Shown: positions 10,249 to 18,999 of the stretch, piece after piece | Position numbering within the stretch: position 1 is the first letter of the stretch | Layout: the number at the start of each line of letters is the position of its first letter | NCBI RefSeq assembly: GCF_023715705.1 | Contig: NZ_JAMBOS010000003.1 | Location: forward strand, 124,001-188,000 | Source of the DNA: Halalkalibacter oceani | Lineage (GTDB): Bacteria; Bacillota; Bacilli; Bacillales; Bacillaceae_D | Direction of reading: 5' to 3' | DNA length: 64,000 bases | The notes under the pieces: model-generated | Seen by the model: the letters and a program-made list of their open reading frames with translations, nothing else | Databases searched by the model: none | Told to the model about the DNA's origin: nothing | Translations under genes and position numbers: made by a program

Positions 10249-10301
10249 AACCGAGGTGTCTCAGAAGACAAGCCGAAAGTCTTTTGAGACAGCCCTCGGT
10301 A
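10249..10301 (+). promoter_or_regulatory. Intercistronic hairpin between dctM and dctP
   Basis: ACCGAGG, GTCTCA and AAGAC pair with GTCTT, TGAGAC and CCTCGGT, but no U tract follows (ATAAAGGG). It is more likely an mRNA end or processing block that lets the binding protein gene be expressed at its own level than a simple terminator. Confidence 0.55.
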
Positions 10302-10376
10302 TAAAGGGAGATTTTCATTTAGAAAGTTAGTAAGCCAATGGCTGCTATAGATATTACATTCAAGGAGGAGACAAAG

Positions 10377-11438
10377 ATGAAAAAGAGTCAATTACTGAAT
10401 CGTTTTTTAGGAATAACGATGGCAAGCGTCCTTTTCCTCACAGCTTGTGGAGGTGGAGATGAGGCATCCACGGATGGTGGAGCGACAGAAGGCGGCGGTG
10501 AAGGTGCTGCGACTGAAGAATCTCACACGGTCAAAATCGCTCACTACTTTGCTGAAGATCATCCGCAAAACATCGCGCTTAAGGAAGTGTTTAAGCCAAC
10601 TGTCGAAGAACAATCAGGCGGCAGCTTAACGGTTGAAATTTATCCAAACAGTCAGCTTGGCGCAGAGCAGGAATTCTATGATGGTGTCCGTAACGGGACA
10701 ATCGAAATGGGGATTCCGGGTATGATCATGCAGTCCTCAGTCGAAAAGCTGGCGGTCGGCGAATGGCCATTCCTATTTGAAGATTACGAGCACGTGAAAA
10801 ATGTTTTAAACGGTCCAATTGGTGACGAACTAATGGCTGATCTTGAAGAGATCCATGGCGTGAAACCTTTAGCCTGGAGTGCAAACGGTTTCAGAATGGT
10901 ATCAAGTGATAAGCTGATTGAAAGCATGGATGACTTCAGCGGCTTCCGGATGCGTACGCCAAACATTCCAAACTATATCGAAATGTGGGAGCTGCTTGGA
11001 ACTAACGTAACTCCACTTGCTATTTCTGAAGTGTTTACCGGACTTGAACAAGGCGTAATTAATGGCCAGGAAAACCCTGTTGCGACAGTGCGTGCATCAG
11101 GCTGGTATGAAGTACAGTCGAATGTGCTTGAATCAAACCATATGTTCAGCCCGAACCTTTATATTATCAACTCCAATTTCTGGAATTCATTGAGCCCTGA
11201 GCAGCAGCAGGTGATCCAGGATGCAGCGCTTGAATCAGCGGCGTATGAATTTGAATTAATGGAGAACAGCTATGAAGAAGACCGTGCCTATTTAGAGGAG
11301 CACGGTGTTGAATTCACGACTCCGTCTGATGAATTCAGACAGCAAATGATCGACGCTGTTCAGCCAATGTATGATTCATTCTTCGAACAGTATGACTGGG
11401 CAGAAGACATTGTCGAGAGAATTCAAGCAGAAGCCTAA
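10377..11438 (+). CDS. dctP: TRAP transporter solute-binding lipoprotein (DctP), set 1
   Basis: Extracytoplasmic receptor that captures the substrate and hands it to DctQM. 353 residues; signal peptide with lipobox LTAC and Cys22, so it is a membrane-anchored lipoprotein, followed by a Gly/Glu-rich linker. The DctP fold follows: VEIYPNSQLGAEQEFYDGVRNGTIEMG, FRMRTPNIPNYIEMWELLG, then INGQENPVATVRASGWYEVQ. The Arg in RMRTPN is the usual carboxylate-binding residue of the family. The ATG at 10377 is chosen for AAGGAGG at 10362-10368. A strong terminator follows. Confidence 0.93.
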   Translation: MKKSQLLNRFLGITMASVLFLTACGGGDEASTDGGATEGGGEGAATEESHTVKIAHYFAEDHPQNIALKEVFKPTVEEQSGGSLTVEIYPNSQLGAEQEFYDGVRNGTIEMGIPGMIMQSSVEKLAVGEWPFLFEDYEHVKNVLNGPIGDELMADLEEIHGVKPLAWSANGFRMVSSDKLIESMDDFSGFRMRTPNIPNYIEMWELLGTNVTPLAISEVFTGLEQGVINGQENPVATVRASGWYEVQSNVLESNHMFSPNLYIINSNFWNSLSPEQQQVIQDAALESAAYEFELMENSYEEDRAYLEEHGVEFTTPSDEFRQQMIDAVQPMYDSFFEQYDWAEDIVERIQAEA

Positions 11439-11464
11439 TAATGTGAGATAAAACCGACTTTGAC

Positions 11465-11514
11465 AGAGGCCGTGGAAAAGGTTGTTTAGCAACCCTTCCG
11501 CGGCCTCTTATTTT
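11465..11514 (+). terminator. Terminator of TRAP operon 1
   Basis: AGAGGCCG, GGAA and GGTTG pair with CAACC, TTCC and CGGCCTCT, followed by TATTTTAG. Member of the AAAAGGTTG terminator family. Confidence 0.85.
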
Positions 11515-11610
11515 AGTTTGCGAAGGGGGAAAAACTCCGGCAGCAGAAAGTGTAAGTGTAATGTAAATATTCTAAATAATATAAATATATTGAAAAATGA
11601 ATTCAGATTA

Positions 11611-11629
11611 GTATACAATCAATGTATAC
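11611..11629 (+). promoter_or_regulatory. Probable GntR/FCD operator (two GTATAC half-sites)
   Basis: Two GTATAC hexamers (11611-11616 and 11624-11629), each followed by AA, lie 13 bases apart just upstream of the regulator's TTG start. The form resembles operators of FadR/FCD-type GntR proteins (TTGTATACAA), so it is a likely autoregulatory site. Confidence 0.6.
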
Positions 11630-11661
11630 AAATTTTAATCCTTTTTTCAGGAGGTGAAAGA

Positions 11662-12357
11662 TTGAAAAAAAGCTGTACAAAGGCTGATCATGTCTATCAT
11701 CAATTAAAACAAAAGATTATTTCGTTTAAATTCCTTCCAGGGGAAATGGTTCACGAAAAAAAGATTGCTGAATTATTTCATGTTAGCAGAACTCCGGTTA
11801 GAGAGGCTTTGAGACAATTAACGAATGAAGGATTTTTATTAGAGGAAGCAGGGAAGCTCTATGTGTACAAGCTGAGTGTGCAGGACATTATGGAGATATT
11901 TGAGGTTAGAGAGTCGCTTGAGTGTAAGGCGATCCAGTTATTGAAGAAGGAACACCTGCCCTCGCTCGTCAAAGAACTCAAGGATAAAAATCAACGAATG
12001 TATCAGCTTCTCATTGAGGAAAGCTATGAGGAGTTTTTTGAAGAGGATGATCATTTTCACAAGTTGATTATTAATAGCTGCGCAAACAACAAAATAACAG
12101 AGATCTTGCATAAATTTAATGTGCAGGTGGGAAGGGTCAGATACTTGACCATACTTAATGAACAGCGAATGAAAAGCACGGTTGATGAACATGTAGACGT
12201 GATCAGCGCAATGGAAAAAGAGGATTTGGACGCAGCGGAAGTCGCGATGAGCAAGCATATTCATGCTGTTCAAAAAACGGTTCGGGAATTTAGTAACCTA
12301 ACAACATTACTTCATTCCGGGTTAGAAGGAATTCTGGCAGTTAAGAGATTACCATGA
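11662..12357 (+). CDS. GntR-family transcriptional regulator, FCD subfamily
   Basis: 231 residues: an N-terminal winged helix (HQLKQKIISFKFLPGEMVHEKKIAELFHVSRTPVREALRQL) and a C-terminal all-helical FCD effector domain (DDHFHKLIINSCAN, and HVDVISAMEKEDLDAAEVAMSKHI). FCD regulators usually bind organic acids and often need a metal held by Asp/His residues of the type seen here. The TTG start is chosen because AGGAGGTGA sits directly upstream; a longer in-frame extension has no ribosome site and would cross the operator. It sits between TRAP operon 1 and the first enolase-superfamily gene and is the natural candidate regulator of the island. Confidence 0.88.
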   Translation: MKKSCTKADHVYHQLKQKIISFKFLPGEMVHEKKIAELFHVSRTPVREALRQLTNEGFLLEEAGKLYVYKLSVQDIMEIFEVRESLECKAIQLLKKEHLPSLVKELKDKNQRMYQLLIEESYEEFFEEDDHFHKLIINSCANNKITEILHKFNVQVGRVRYLTILNEQRMKSTVDEHVDVISAMEKEDLDAAEVAMSKHIHAVQKTVREFSNLTTLLHSGLEGILAVKRLP

Positions 12358-12376
12358 CCAGCAGAGGTGGACACAA

Positions 12377-13492
12377 TTGAAAATTACTGAAATTGAAACA
12401 ATACCATTGGCAGCTGAGTTGCAGGAGCCGATTTGGGATGCACAGCATTATATCCCAAAAAGGCAGGCGCTGATCATTAAAGTGTATACCGATCAGGGGT
12501 TAATCGGATTAGGGGAATCGGCGAGTTTCGGCGGACCGATTGAAACGACGAAAGCGGTAATCGATAAGGAATTAAAAAACTATTTTATTGGCAAGGACCC
12601 TTTTGATGTGGAGAGATTATGGGATGACGTGTATAAGGGCACAGTTCAGCATGGGAGAAGAGGGATTGTTATTGCCGCTTTAAGCGGGATCGATATTGCT
12701 TTATGGGACCTGATTGGCAAGGCGACTAATAAACCGGTTTATAAAATATTGGGCGGTTACAGGGATGAAGTCGAGGCCTATGCCAGCTCCGGTTTTTACA
12801 GTGAAGGACGGGGTCTTCCCCAATTAGCTCACATGATGGAGACCTATGTGAAGGAAGGCTTCAAAACAGTAAAGATGAAAGTAGGGGGAATGAGCGCGAA
12901 GGATGATCTGAAAAGAGTACAAGCTGTTCGTGAGGCGGTTGGTGATGAAATTGGCTTAGCGGTCGATGCAAACAGCAACTGGGATTTGCCGACGGCTTTG
13001 TGGATGGCGAAGCAGCTTGAACCATTTAATATAAAATGGATCGAAGAACCGTTAATGGCAGATGATGTAACCGGGACGGCAAAGCTTGCAAACAGTACAG
13101 TTATTCCGATCGCCGGATATGAGCAGGATGTCACAAGATATGCCTTCATGGAGCTGATCAAGAATCAGGCTGTCTACTATTTGCAGCCGGATGCGATATG
13201 GGCAGGCGGGATAAGCGAATGTAAAAAAATAGCCGCTTTAGCATTGGCGAATCATTTAGCGATCATGCCGCATGTCTTTTCTTCTGGTGTCTGCTTAGCC
13301 GCCAATCTTCATTTTATCGCTTCCACAGCTAATGCTCATTTGCTGGAGTTGGATAGAAATGAAAATCCTTTACGTGATGAATTGATTCATCACTCTCTCA
13401 TTCATGAAAACGGACGGATTAAGCTCCCAGATAGCCCGGGACTCGGAATTGAGTTAAATGAAGAAGTGATCAGGAAATACACAGTCTCCTGA
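12377..13492 (+). CDS. Enolase-superfamily enzyme, mandelate racemase subgroup (paralogue 1)
   Basis: Predicted sugar-acid dehydratase or related lyase acting by abstraction of the proton next to a carboxylate, with one magnesium ion. 371 residues. The capping domain is 1-125 and the barrel carries the full active-site set: K166-x-K168, metal ligands D197, E223 and E249, Asp-His dyad D272/H299, and E324. The dyad places it in the mandelate racemase subgroup rather than muconate cycloisomerases. It starts at TTG with AGAGGTGG upstream, 19 bases after the regulator. The closest relative in the window is the gene at 17771. Exact substrate not assignable. Confidence 0.88.
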   Translation: MKITEIETIPLAAELQEPIWDAQHYIPKRQALIIKVYTDQGLIGLGESASFGGPIETTKAVIDKELKNYFIGKDPFDVERLWDDVYKGTVQHGRRGIVIAALSGIDIALWDLIGKATNKPVYKILGGYRDEVEAYASSGFYSEGRGLPQLAHMMETYVKEGFKTVKMKVGGMSAKDDLKRVQAVREAVGDEIGLAVDANSNWDLPTALWMAKQLEPFNIKWIEEPLMADDVTGTAKLANSTVIPIAGYEQDVTRYAFMELIKNQAVYYLQPDAIWAGGISECKKIAALALANHLAIMPHVFSSGVCLAANLHFIASTANAHLLELDRNENPLRDELIHHSLIHENGRIKLPDSPGLGIELNEEVIRKYTVS

Positions 13493-13545
13493 AGCTGAAC
13501 GGAATGACCATTCTCTCATTAGTCTCGTAAACTTGTAAAAATAAA

Positions 13546-13562
13546 ATTGAAAGCGCTTTAAT
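13546..13562 (+). promoter_or_regulatory. cre site upstream of TRAP operon 2
   Basis: ATTGAAAGCGCTTTAAT is a near-perfect catabolite-responsive element palindrome (TTGAAAGCGCTTTAA), 74 bases before the second dctP. Confidence 0.75.
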
Positions 13563-13589
13563 TATGTGATAGACTTCGTGTAAGAATTT

Positions 13590-13611
13590 AAAATGTAATG
13601 TATTACATTTT
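13590..13611 (+). promoter_or_regulatory. Inverted repeat before TRAP operon 2
   Basis: AAAATGTAAT and ATTACATTTT arms around the centre GT make a good 22-base palindrome 25 bases before the dctP start; a candidate operator for the local regulator. It is not a GlnR/TnrA box, because the spacing is too short. Confidence 0.5.
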
Positions 13612-13635
13612 AATAATAAACGTAGGGGGATTAAG

Positions 13636-14658
13636 ATGATAAAGAATTTTTGGAGCTTTTTGTTACTTGTTGCTTGTGTCGCGGCCCTTTCCGCATGTGG
13701 CGGAGCGGAGGAAAGTTCAGAATCAGGCGGTGCTGAAGAAGGTGGTGGAGACGTTCTTCAAATTGATTTGGCTACCGTTTTCGAGGATGAAGCAGCACAT
13801 ACAAAGGGAGCTGCGATGTTCGCCGAACTTGTTAATGAATACTCAGAGGGAAGCATCGAGGTCACTCTTTTTACTAATGGCGCGCTAGGTTCAGAACGGG
13901 AGAATTTTGAAGCGGTCCGCTCGGGAGACCTTGATATGACACTTGGTGGCTTCACCGGGGTGGACATGTACGCCCCTGAATATATGTTTATGGGTGCCCC
14001 GTTTTTATTTGAAGATATGGCTCATATGGAAAAAGTGATTAAAGGCGAATTAGGGGACCAGATGTTTGAGAAAATGGCGGAAAATAATATTCAAGTAATT
14101 GGCACGATCATGCGCGGAGAACGAAACATGACAGCGAACATTCCGGTCCGGACACCTGAAGACGTTCAAGGATTAAACTTGCGTTTACCTGAACTGGAAG
14201 CGTGGGTTGCCGGATGGGCGGCGATGGGAGCCTCCCCTACGGCCGTGGCGTTGCCGGAATTATATGGCGCCCTGCAGACCGGTGTTGCTGATGCCTCGGA
14301 AGGTCCTTATGAACAAATAGCGACGTTTAAATTGAACGAGGTTCAGGATTATGTGATTAACACCGGTCATATTAAAGAAGCCTCCTTCATTTGGATGAAC
14401 GGTGACCTTTGGAATTCACTGACCGATGAGCAAAGGGACATCGTCGAGCGAGCGTCTGAGGAAGCAGTAGCCTTTGCTGACGAACAAGCGGCAAGTGATG
14501 ACGAGCGCTTCTTAAATGAACTGATCGACGCCGGGATGGAGTTTGTCGAGGTAGATAAAGAAGCCTTTACCAGAGTTGGTGAAGAGGCGTTGCAGGAATT
14601 CTTTGAAACTCAATGGACGGTCACCACTTTTGAAGAAGTCAGATCGTACCTTGAATAG
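13636..14658 (+). CDS. dctP: TRAP transporter solute-binding lipoprotein (DctP), set 2
   Basis: Extracytoplasmic receptor of the second TRAP system. 340 residues with a lipoprotein signal ending LSAC, an acidic linker, then a DctP domain (VTLFTNGALGSERENFEAVRSGDLDM, LNLRLPELEAWVAGWAAMGASPTAV, LQTGVADASEGPYEQIATFKLNEVQDY). Only distantly similar to the set 1 receptor, so a different ligand is likely. GTAGGGGGATTAAG precedes the ATG. It is first in a P-Q-M order, with a GC-rich hairpin before dctQ. Confidence 0.93.
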   Translation: MIKNFWSFLLLVACVAALSACGGAEESSESGGAEEGGGDVLQIDLATVFEDEAAHTKGAAMFAELVNEYSEGSIEVTLFTNGALGSERENFEAVRSGDLDMTLGGFTGVDMYAPEYMFMGAPFLFEDMAHMEKVIKGELGDQMFEKMAENNIQVIGTIMRGERNMTANIPVRTPEDVQGLNLRLPELEAWVAGWAAMGASPTAVALPELYGALQTGVADASEGPYEQIATFKLNEVQDYVINTGHIKEASFIWMNGDLWNSLTDEQRDIVERASEEAVAFADEQAASDDERFLNELIDAGMEFVEVDKEAFTRVGEEALQEFFETQWTVTTFEEVRSYLE

Positions 14659-14697
14659 GAAGTCTTTTCTCTAGTCAGAAAATCAGGTGACTACCAG

Positions 14698-14723
14698 ACC
14701 CCCACTTTGGCGTAGGTGGGGGT
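14698..14723 (+). promoter_or_regulatory. Intercistronic hairpin between dctP and dctQ, set 2
   Basis: ACCCCCAC pairs with GTGGGGGT around a ten-base loop, without a U tract. Likely stabilises or partly terminates the dctP message. Confidence 0.6.
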
Positions 14724-14765
14724 GCTTCAATAAACCAGATAATAGGATGGAAAGGACATTGCTTT

Positions 14766-15263
14766 ATGAAACGAACATTACAGGCTCTTGAAAAAGCAAT
14801 TGATTTCTTTATGTTACTGATGATTATCGGAATTGTCATTGTCGTCACACTTCAGGTAGTGTTTCGCTACGTCTTTAATATTTCTGCACCTTGGACGCAG
14901 GATATCGCCCGGTTTATGTTTATTTACTTAACCTATATTGGCGGGGCGCTGGCAATTAAGGAGAGAACCCATATTAGTATTGATGTTCTGGTAGACAGGC
15001 TGCCGCGGATGCTGAGGCTGATTGTATCATTAGGTGTGCAAATCGGGATCATGCTCTTTCTTATCGTTCTGCTGCAAGGGAGCTGGTTCATGGTGCAGAG
15101 CAGCTGGGATGTATCTTCGGCGGGAATGCGCTGGTTCAGTATGTCTTATGTCTATCTCGGCCTATTTATTGGCGGTGTTCTGATGATGTTTTACAGCATT
15201 TTGCGACTGATTGAAACGGTAAAAGATATCGTGCTAAAAGAGGATATCGTGAAGAATTCATAA
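14766..15263 (+). CDS. dctQ: TRAP transporter small permease subunit (DctQ), set 2
   Basis: 165 residues, four predicted membrane helices, with the DctQ signatures FRYVFNISAPWTQDIARFMFIYLTYIGG and ERTHISIDVL. It is the small integral subunit that brings the large permease and the binding protein together. It follows the hairpin and the dctP gene; the large subunit starts 25 bases after its stop. Confidence 0.92.
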   Translation: MKRTLQALEKAIDFFMLLMIIGIVIVVTLQVVFRYVFNISAPWTQDIARFMFIYLTYIGGALAIKERTHISIDVLVDRLPRMLRLIVSLGVQIGIMLFLIVLLQGSWFMVQSSWDVSSAGMRWFSMSYVYLGLFIGGVLMMFYSILRLIETVKDIVLKEDIVKNS

Positions 15264-15288
15264 TTTGCTGGAAGGAGTAAAACATCGT

Positions 15289-16563
15289 ATGTTATTTACT
15301 TTCCTGATCGTGCTTATTATCTTGTTTATTATTGGAATGCCAGTTGCCTTCGCAATGGGCTTTACGTCGGTTTTTCTGATGTGGCTGGACGGGGGAATCC
15401 AATATGCTAATGCCACTCAACGCTTGATGGGCGGAATTAATAGCTTTGTGATCCTGGCGATTCCACTGTTTTTATTAGCTGGAAAGCTGTTAAGTGTCGG
15501 CGGGATCGCCAACCGTATTTTTATGTTCTGCCGGGTATGTGTCGGTTTCTTACCTGGCGGCTTAGGTCATGTTAATGTAACGAGCAGTGTCTTGTTTTCC
15601 GGGATGTCCGGAACAGCGATCTCCGATGCGGCTGGCCTCGGTCCTGTAGTCATTAAAGGGATGAAGGACGGAGGTTATGATAAAGGGTTTGCCTCAGCCG
15701 TGACCGCGGCCTCGTCGACGATCGGGCCGATTATTCCACCCAGTTTGCCTTTGGTCATTTATGGGGTCGCCGCCGGTGCCTCAGTCGGTGCTTTATTTTT
15801 GGCAGGGATTCTTCCCGGGATTATTATGGCGATTGCGATGATGATGCTTGTCGCTTATTATGCCAAGAAAAATAATTATCCAAGGGAAGCGCGCCCGACT
15901 TTTCCGCTGTTTTTTCAGGCTTTAAAGGGTGCCTTTTTACCGCTGTTAACCCCGATAATCATTATAGGAGGTATTTACCAGGGAGTATTCACTCCAACCG
16001 AAGCGGCAGTATTTGCTGTATTATACGCATTGTTTTTATCAATGGTCGTCTACCGTGAATTGAGTTTTAAAGATTTAATAGCGGTGCTCAGAGAGACAGC
16101 CCGTGATAGTGCTATTATCGGTCTTATCGTATCAATGTCAACTTTGTTCGGCAACGTGATCATGCGCCAAAGAATTCCGATGGAAATCCTTGATTTCTTC
16201 ACGGCTTCAGTTGATTCGGCGTTCGTGATGCTGCTGATCTTAAATCTATTTCTTTTACTTGTCGGTGCTTTTATGGAAACCATTGCAGCGATCACGATTC
16301 TTGTGCCAATCATGTTGCCGATTATGCAAACGTTTAATATAGATCCTGTTCATTTTGGGATTATTATGGTTTTCAATTTAATGATCGGTTTGTTGACTCC
16401 GCCGTTTGGCATGTTGCTGTTTGTCGTATCGAAGATCGGTGATATCGATGTCGTTCAGCTATTAAAGCATGTATTTCCTTTCCTGCTCGTATTAATTGCC
16501 GTACTGCTGATTATTACGTTCTTCCCAAGCCTTGTTCTCTGGCTGCCTAGTATTGGATCATAG
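15289..16563 (+). CDS. dctM: TRAP transporter large permease subunit (DctM), set 2
   Basis: About 424 residues and 12 hydrophobic segments with GINSFVILAIPLFLLAGKLLSVGGI, LFSGMSGTAISDAAGLGPVVI, PPSLPLVIYGVAAGAS, FTPTEAA and GLLTPPFGMLLFV. The ATG at 15289 is preferred over an in-frame TTG at 15265 because AAGGAGT (15272-15278) lies between them at the right spacing. It is followed 38 bases later by an enolase-superfamily gene with no terminator between, so transport and catabolism are probably co-transcribed. Confidence 0.93.
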   Translation: MLFTFLIVLIILFIIGMPVAFAMGFTSVFLMWLDGGIQYANATQRLMGGINSFVILAIPLFLLAGKLLSVGGIANRIFMFCRVCVGFLPGGLGHVNVTSSVLFSGMSGTAISDAAGLGPVVIKGMKDGGYDKGFASAVTAASSTIGPIIPPSLPLVIYGVAAGASVGALFLAGILPGIIMAIAMMMLVAYYAKKNNYPREARPTFPLFFQALKGAFLPLLTPIIIIGGIYQGVFTPTEAAVFAVLYALFLSMVVYRELSFKDLIAVLRETARDSAIIGLIVSMSTLFGNVIMRQRIPMEILDFFTASVDSAFVMLLILNLFLLLVGAFMETIAAITILVPIMLPIMQTFNIDPVHFGIIMVFNLMIGLLTPPFGMLLFVVSKIGDIDVVQLLKHVFPFLLVLIAVLLIITFFPSLVLWLPSIGS

Positions 16564-16601
16564 AAGCAAAGCAACAACGAACAGAAAAGAGGGAAACGTT
16601 C

Positions 16602-17753
16602 ATGAAAGTTACCAATCTGAAAGTTCATGTCCTCCAGGTTCCGCTGGAAATCCCCTTTGCCTTTTCCCAGGGCTGGGTCAAGCAGCGGAGCACAGTGCTG
16701 GTTGAAATCGAAACTGATGAAGGAATAACCGGCTGGGGAGAGTCATTATGCCATGGTCTGCAGCCGCCCGAAGTAGCGGCGGCTATTATCGAACATAGCC
16801 TGGCACCGCTTGTCATAGGGCAGGACCCGTTTGACGTTGAAGTCATTTGGGACAAGCTCTTCGCCTTTACTCGTCCGTATCATGGCGGGGCTGTTATTAA
16901 CGCGATGAGTGCTGTCGATATTGGTCTTTGGGATATCGTTGGTAAAGCGGTCAATAAACCGGTCCATAAATTGTTGGGCGGGGCCCACCGGACGGAGATC
17001 AGGCCGTATGCTACCGGCTTCTATCGCGAGGAAAGAAAGCAATACCCTGAGACGGCAATTGAGGAAGCGCAGCGTCATATGGAAAAAGGGTTTAGAGCGA
17101 TGAAGCTGAAAACCGGCTTTGGCATTAAAGCCGACGTAGACTATATTACAGCTGTCCGTCAAGCTGTTGGTGATGAGATTCTATTAATGGCCGATGCCAA
17201 TTGTGCGTATAATGCGGCGACGGCCAGACGCATCCTGTTTGAGCTGGCTGAGGCAAAGGCCGACCTCTACTGGTTCGAGGAACCGCTCGACCCTGAAGAT
17301 ATTGGCGGCTACAAAGAGCTGAAGGGACTGACTTCGACCTTTATTGCCTCCGGTGAAAATCAGTTTGGCTCAATTGGGTTTCGCGATTGGGTCACAACAA
17401 GAGCCCTCGACGTCCTGCAGCCTGATTTGTGCTCATCAGGAGGGTTTACCGCCTGTAAACGGATCGCTGTATTAGCTTCAACATGGAATACGATGTTAAA
17501 CCCCCACGTATGGGGCTCTGGAGTAGGACTGGCAGCTTCCCTGCAATATTTGGCGACGATTCCGCCGGCCCCGCTGGCGATGGAGCCGATTGAGCCAATG
17601 CTTGAGTACGATCAATCGTCGCATCCTTTCAGATCGGAGTTGATTTTTGATCAAATTTCGATGAATGAACAGGGAATGGTCGCTATCCCAGACCGGCCGG
17701 GGATTGGTGTTGAGATAAACCGTGATGTGATTCTCAGATATAAACAAAATTGA
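16602..17753 (+). CDS. Enolase-superfamily enzyme resembling D-galactarolactone cycloisomerase
   Basis: 383 residues. Active-site residues of the mandelate racemase subgroup are all present: K168-x-K170, metal ligands D198, E226 and E252, dyad D275/H302. The C-terminal region (LNPHVWGSGVGLAASLQYLA, then MEPIEPMLEYDQSSHPF and GIGVEINRD) closely follows what I recall of Agrobacterium Gci, which opens galactaro- and glucaro-lactones to the 3-deoxy-2-keto acid. A related acid-sugar dehydratase is the alternative. The sequence differs clearly from the two 371-residue paralogues beside it. The next gene's Shine-Dalgarno sequence begins at its stop codon, so the two are coupled. Confidence 0.82.
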   Translation: MKVTNLKVHVLQVPLEIPFAFSQGWVKQRSTVLVEIETDEGITGWGESLCHGLQPPEVAAAIIEHSLAPLVIGQDPFDVEVIWDKLFAFTRPYHGGAVINAMSAVDIGLWDIVGKAVNKPVHKLLGGAHRTEIRPYATGFYREERKQYPETAIEEAQRHMEKGFRAMKLKTGFGIKADVDYITAVRQAVGDEILLMADANCAYNAATARRILFELAEAKADLYWFEEPLDPEDIGGYKELKGLTSTFIASGENQFGSIGFRDWVTTRALDVLQPDLCSSGGFTACKRIAVLASTWNTMLNPHVWGSGVGLAASLQYLATIPPAPLAMEPIEPMLEYDQSSHPFRSELIFDQISMNEQGMVAIPDRPGIGVEINRDVILRYKQN

Positions 17754-17770
17754 TTGAGGAGGAGCCTGTC

Positions 17771-18886
17771 TTGAGAATAACAAATATTGAAACGATCATG
17801 CTGTCCTACTTGCCAAGCAAACCGCCACGTGATAGTTTGTCAGGGATTCAGACAAGGGATGTCTTCCTCGTGAAGATCCATACGGATGAAGGAATTATAG
17901 GAATTGGGGAAGGATTTGCCCTTGGTTCCCTGCATTCTACCGCGGTCATTGTCGAGGAAATTTTAAAACCGCTGTTAAAGGATGAGGACCCGACAAATAT
18001 TGATAGGATTTGGGAAAAAATGTACCGGGGCTCCTTCCGCGTCGGGCGACGAGGTATCGTACTGGCGGCGATGAGCGCGATCGATGTCGCGTTATGGGAC
18101 GTGCTTGGAAAGAAAGCTGGCTTGCCGGTTTATAAATTGCTGGGTGGGGCGAGCGCTTCCTTGTCCGCCTATGCAAGCGCCGGCTATTATCAGGAAGGGA
18201 AGGGTCTTCCTGAGTTACATGCGGAAATGACAGGCTATAAGGATCAGGGCTTCACTGCGGTTAAGATGAAGGTTGGCGGCGAAAGTCTTGAGGAAGATAT
18301 CGAACGTGTCCGGACAGCGAGGGAAGCATTAGGTTCGTCAATGAAACTGGCAGTGGACGCGAATAATGCCTATGATTACGAAACGGCGTTACGATTTGCG
18401 AGAGCGGTTGAAAAGGAGGGTATCTTTTTCTTTGAAGAACCGTTATCATCAGATGACATTAGAAACAGCCAGAAGCTCGCCAGTAAGACGGATATTCCAA
18501 TCGCCGGATACGAAACGGAATATACCCGCTATGGAATACGGGACTTATTGTTGCATGATGCGGTTGATATTGTCCAGACAGACGCCATCTGGACAGGAGG
18601 AATTTCGGAAGCGCGGAAAATAGGTATTCTTGCGGCTGCCTTTGGAAAAAAATGCATTCCTCATTTTTCAGCTGGGATTGTCTCACTTGCCGCCAACCTC
18701 CACTTCGGAGCCTCCCTGACAAATGTGGAATGGTTTGAATTAACGATGGATGATAACCCGCTGCGTTCGGCGCTCTCGGTAGACGGCTTCAAACTGGAAA
18801 GAGGAACGATTTATTTGCCCGATAAACCGGGTCTCGGCATTGAGCTTGATGAGGAAGTGCTGCAACGGTATCAGGTTAGCAAATAG
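17771..18886 (+). CDS. Enolase-superfamily enzyme, mandelate racemase subgroup (paralogue 2)
   Basis: 371 residues, the same length as the gene at 12377 and roughly half identical to it by eye (for example [12 protein letters not shown] versus EGRGLPQLAHMM, and a shared VKMKVGG). Complete active site: K165-x-K167, D196, E222, E248, D271, H298, E323. The TTG start at 17771 is chosen because GAGGAGGAG lies 8 bases upstream; an earlier in-frame TTG overlaps the previous gene and has no ribosome site. It is the last gene of the island and is followed by a terminator. The specific sugar acid is unknown. Confidence 0.86.
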   Translation: MRITNIETIMLSYLPSKPPRDSLSGIQTRDVFLVKIHTDEGIIGIGEGFALGSLHSTAVIVEEILKPLLKDEDPTNIDRIWEKMYRGSFRVGRRGIVLAAMSAIDVALWDVLGKKAGLPVYKLLGGASASLSAYASAGYYQEGKGLPELHAEMTGYKDQGFTAVKMKVGGESLEEDIERVRTAREALGSSMKLAVDANNAYDYETALRFARAVEKEGIFFFEEPLSSDDIRNSQKLASKTDIPIAGYETEYTRYGIRDLLLHDAVDIVQTDAIWTGGISEARKIGILAAAFGKKCIPHFSAGIVSLAANLHFGASLTNVEWFELTMDDNPLRSALSVDGFKLERGTIYLPDKPGLGIELDEEVLQRYQVSK

Positions 18887-18895
18887 GTCTCGGAG

Positions 18896-18941
18896 ATGGA
18901 TCAAAAGGTGTTTATTCCTTTTGGTCCATCGCTTTTTTTTG
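18896..18941 (+). terminator. Terminator closing the sugar-acid island
   Basis: ATGGATCAAAAGG pairs with CCTTTTGGTCCAT, then CGCTTTTTTTT. Confidence 0.88.
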
Positions 18942-18999
18942 GAAACGAACGCCGCTTATTTCTGGTAAACTGGTAGAAACGGCAGGAAAGGAGTCTAGT

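Noticed and set aside
13590-13611. GlnR/TnrA box before TRAP operon 2
   Set aside because: TGTAA and TTACA are present but separated by four bases instead of seven.
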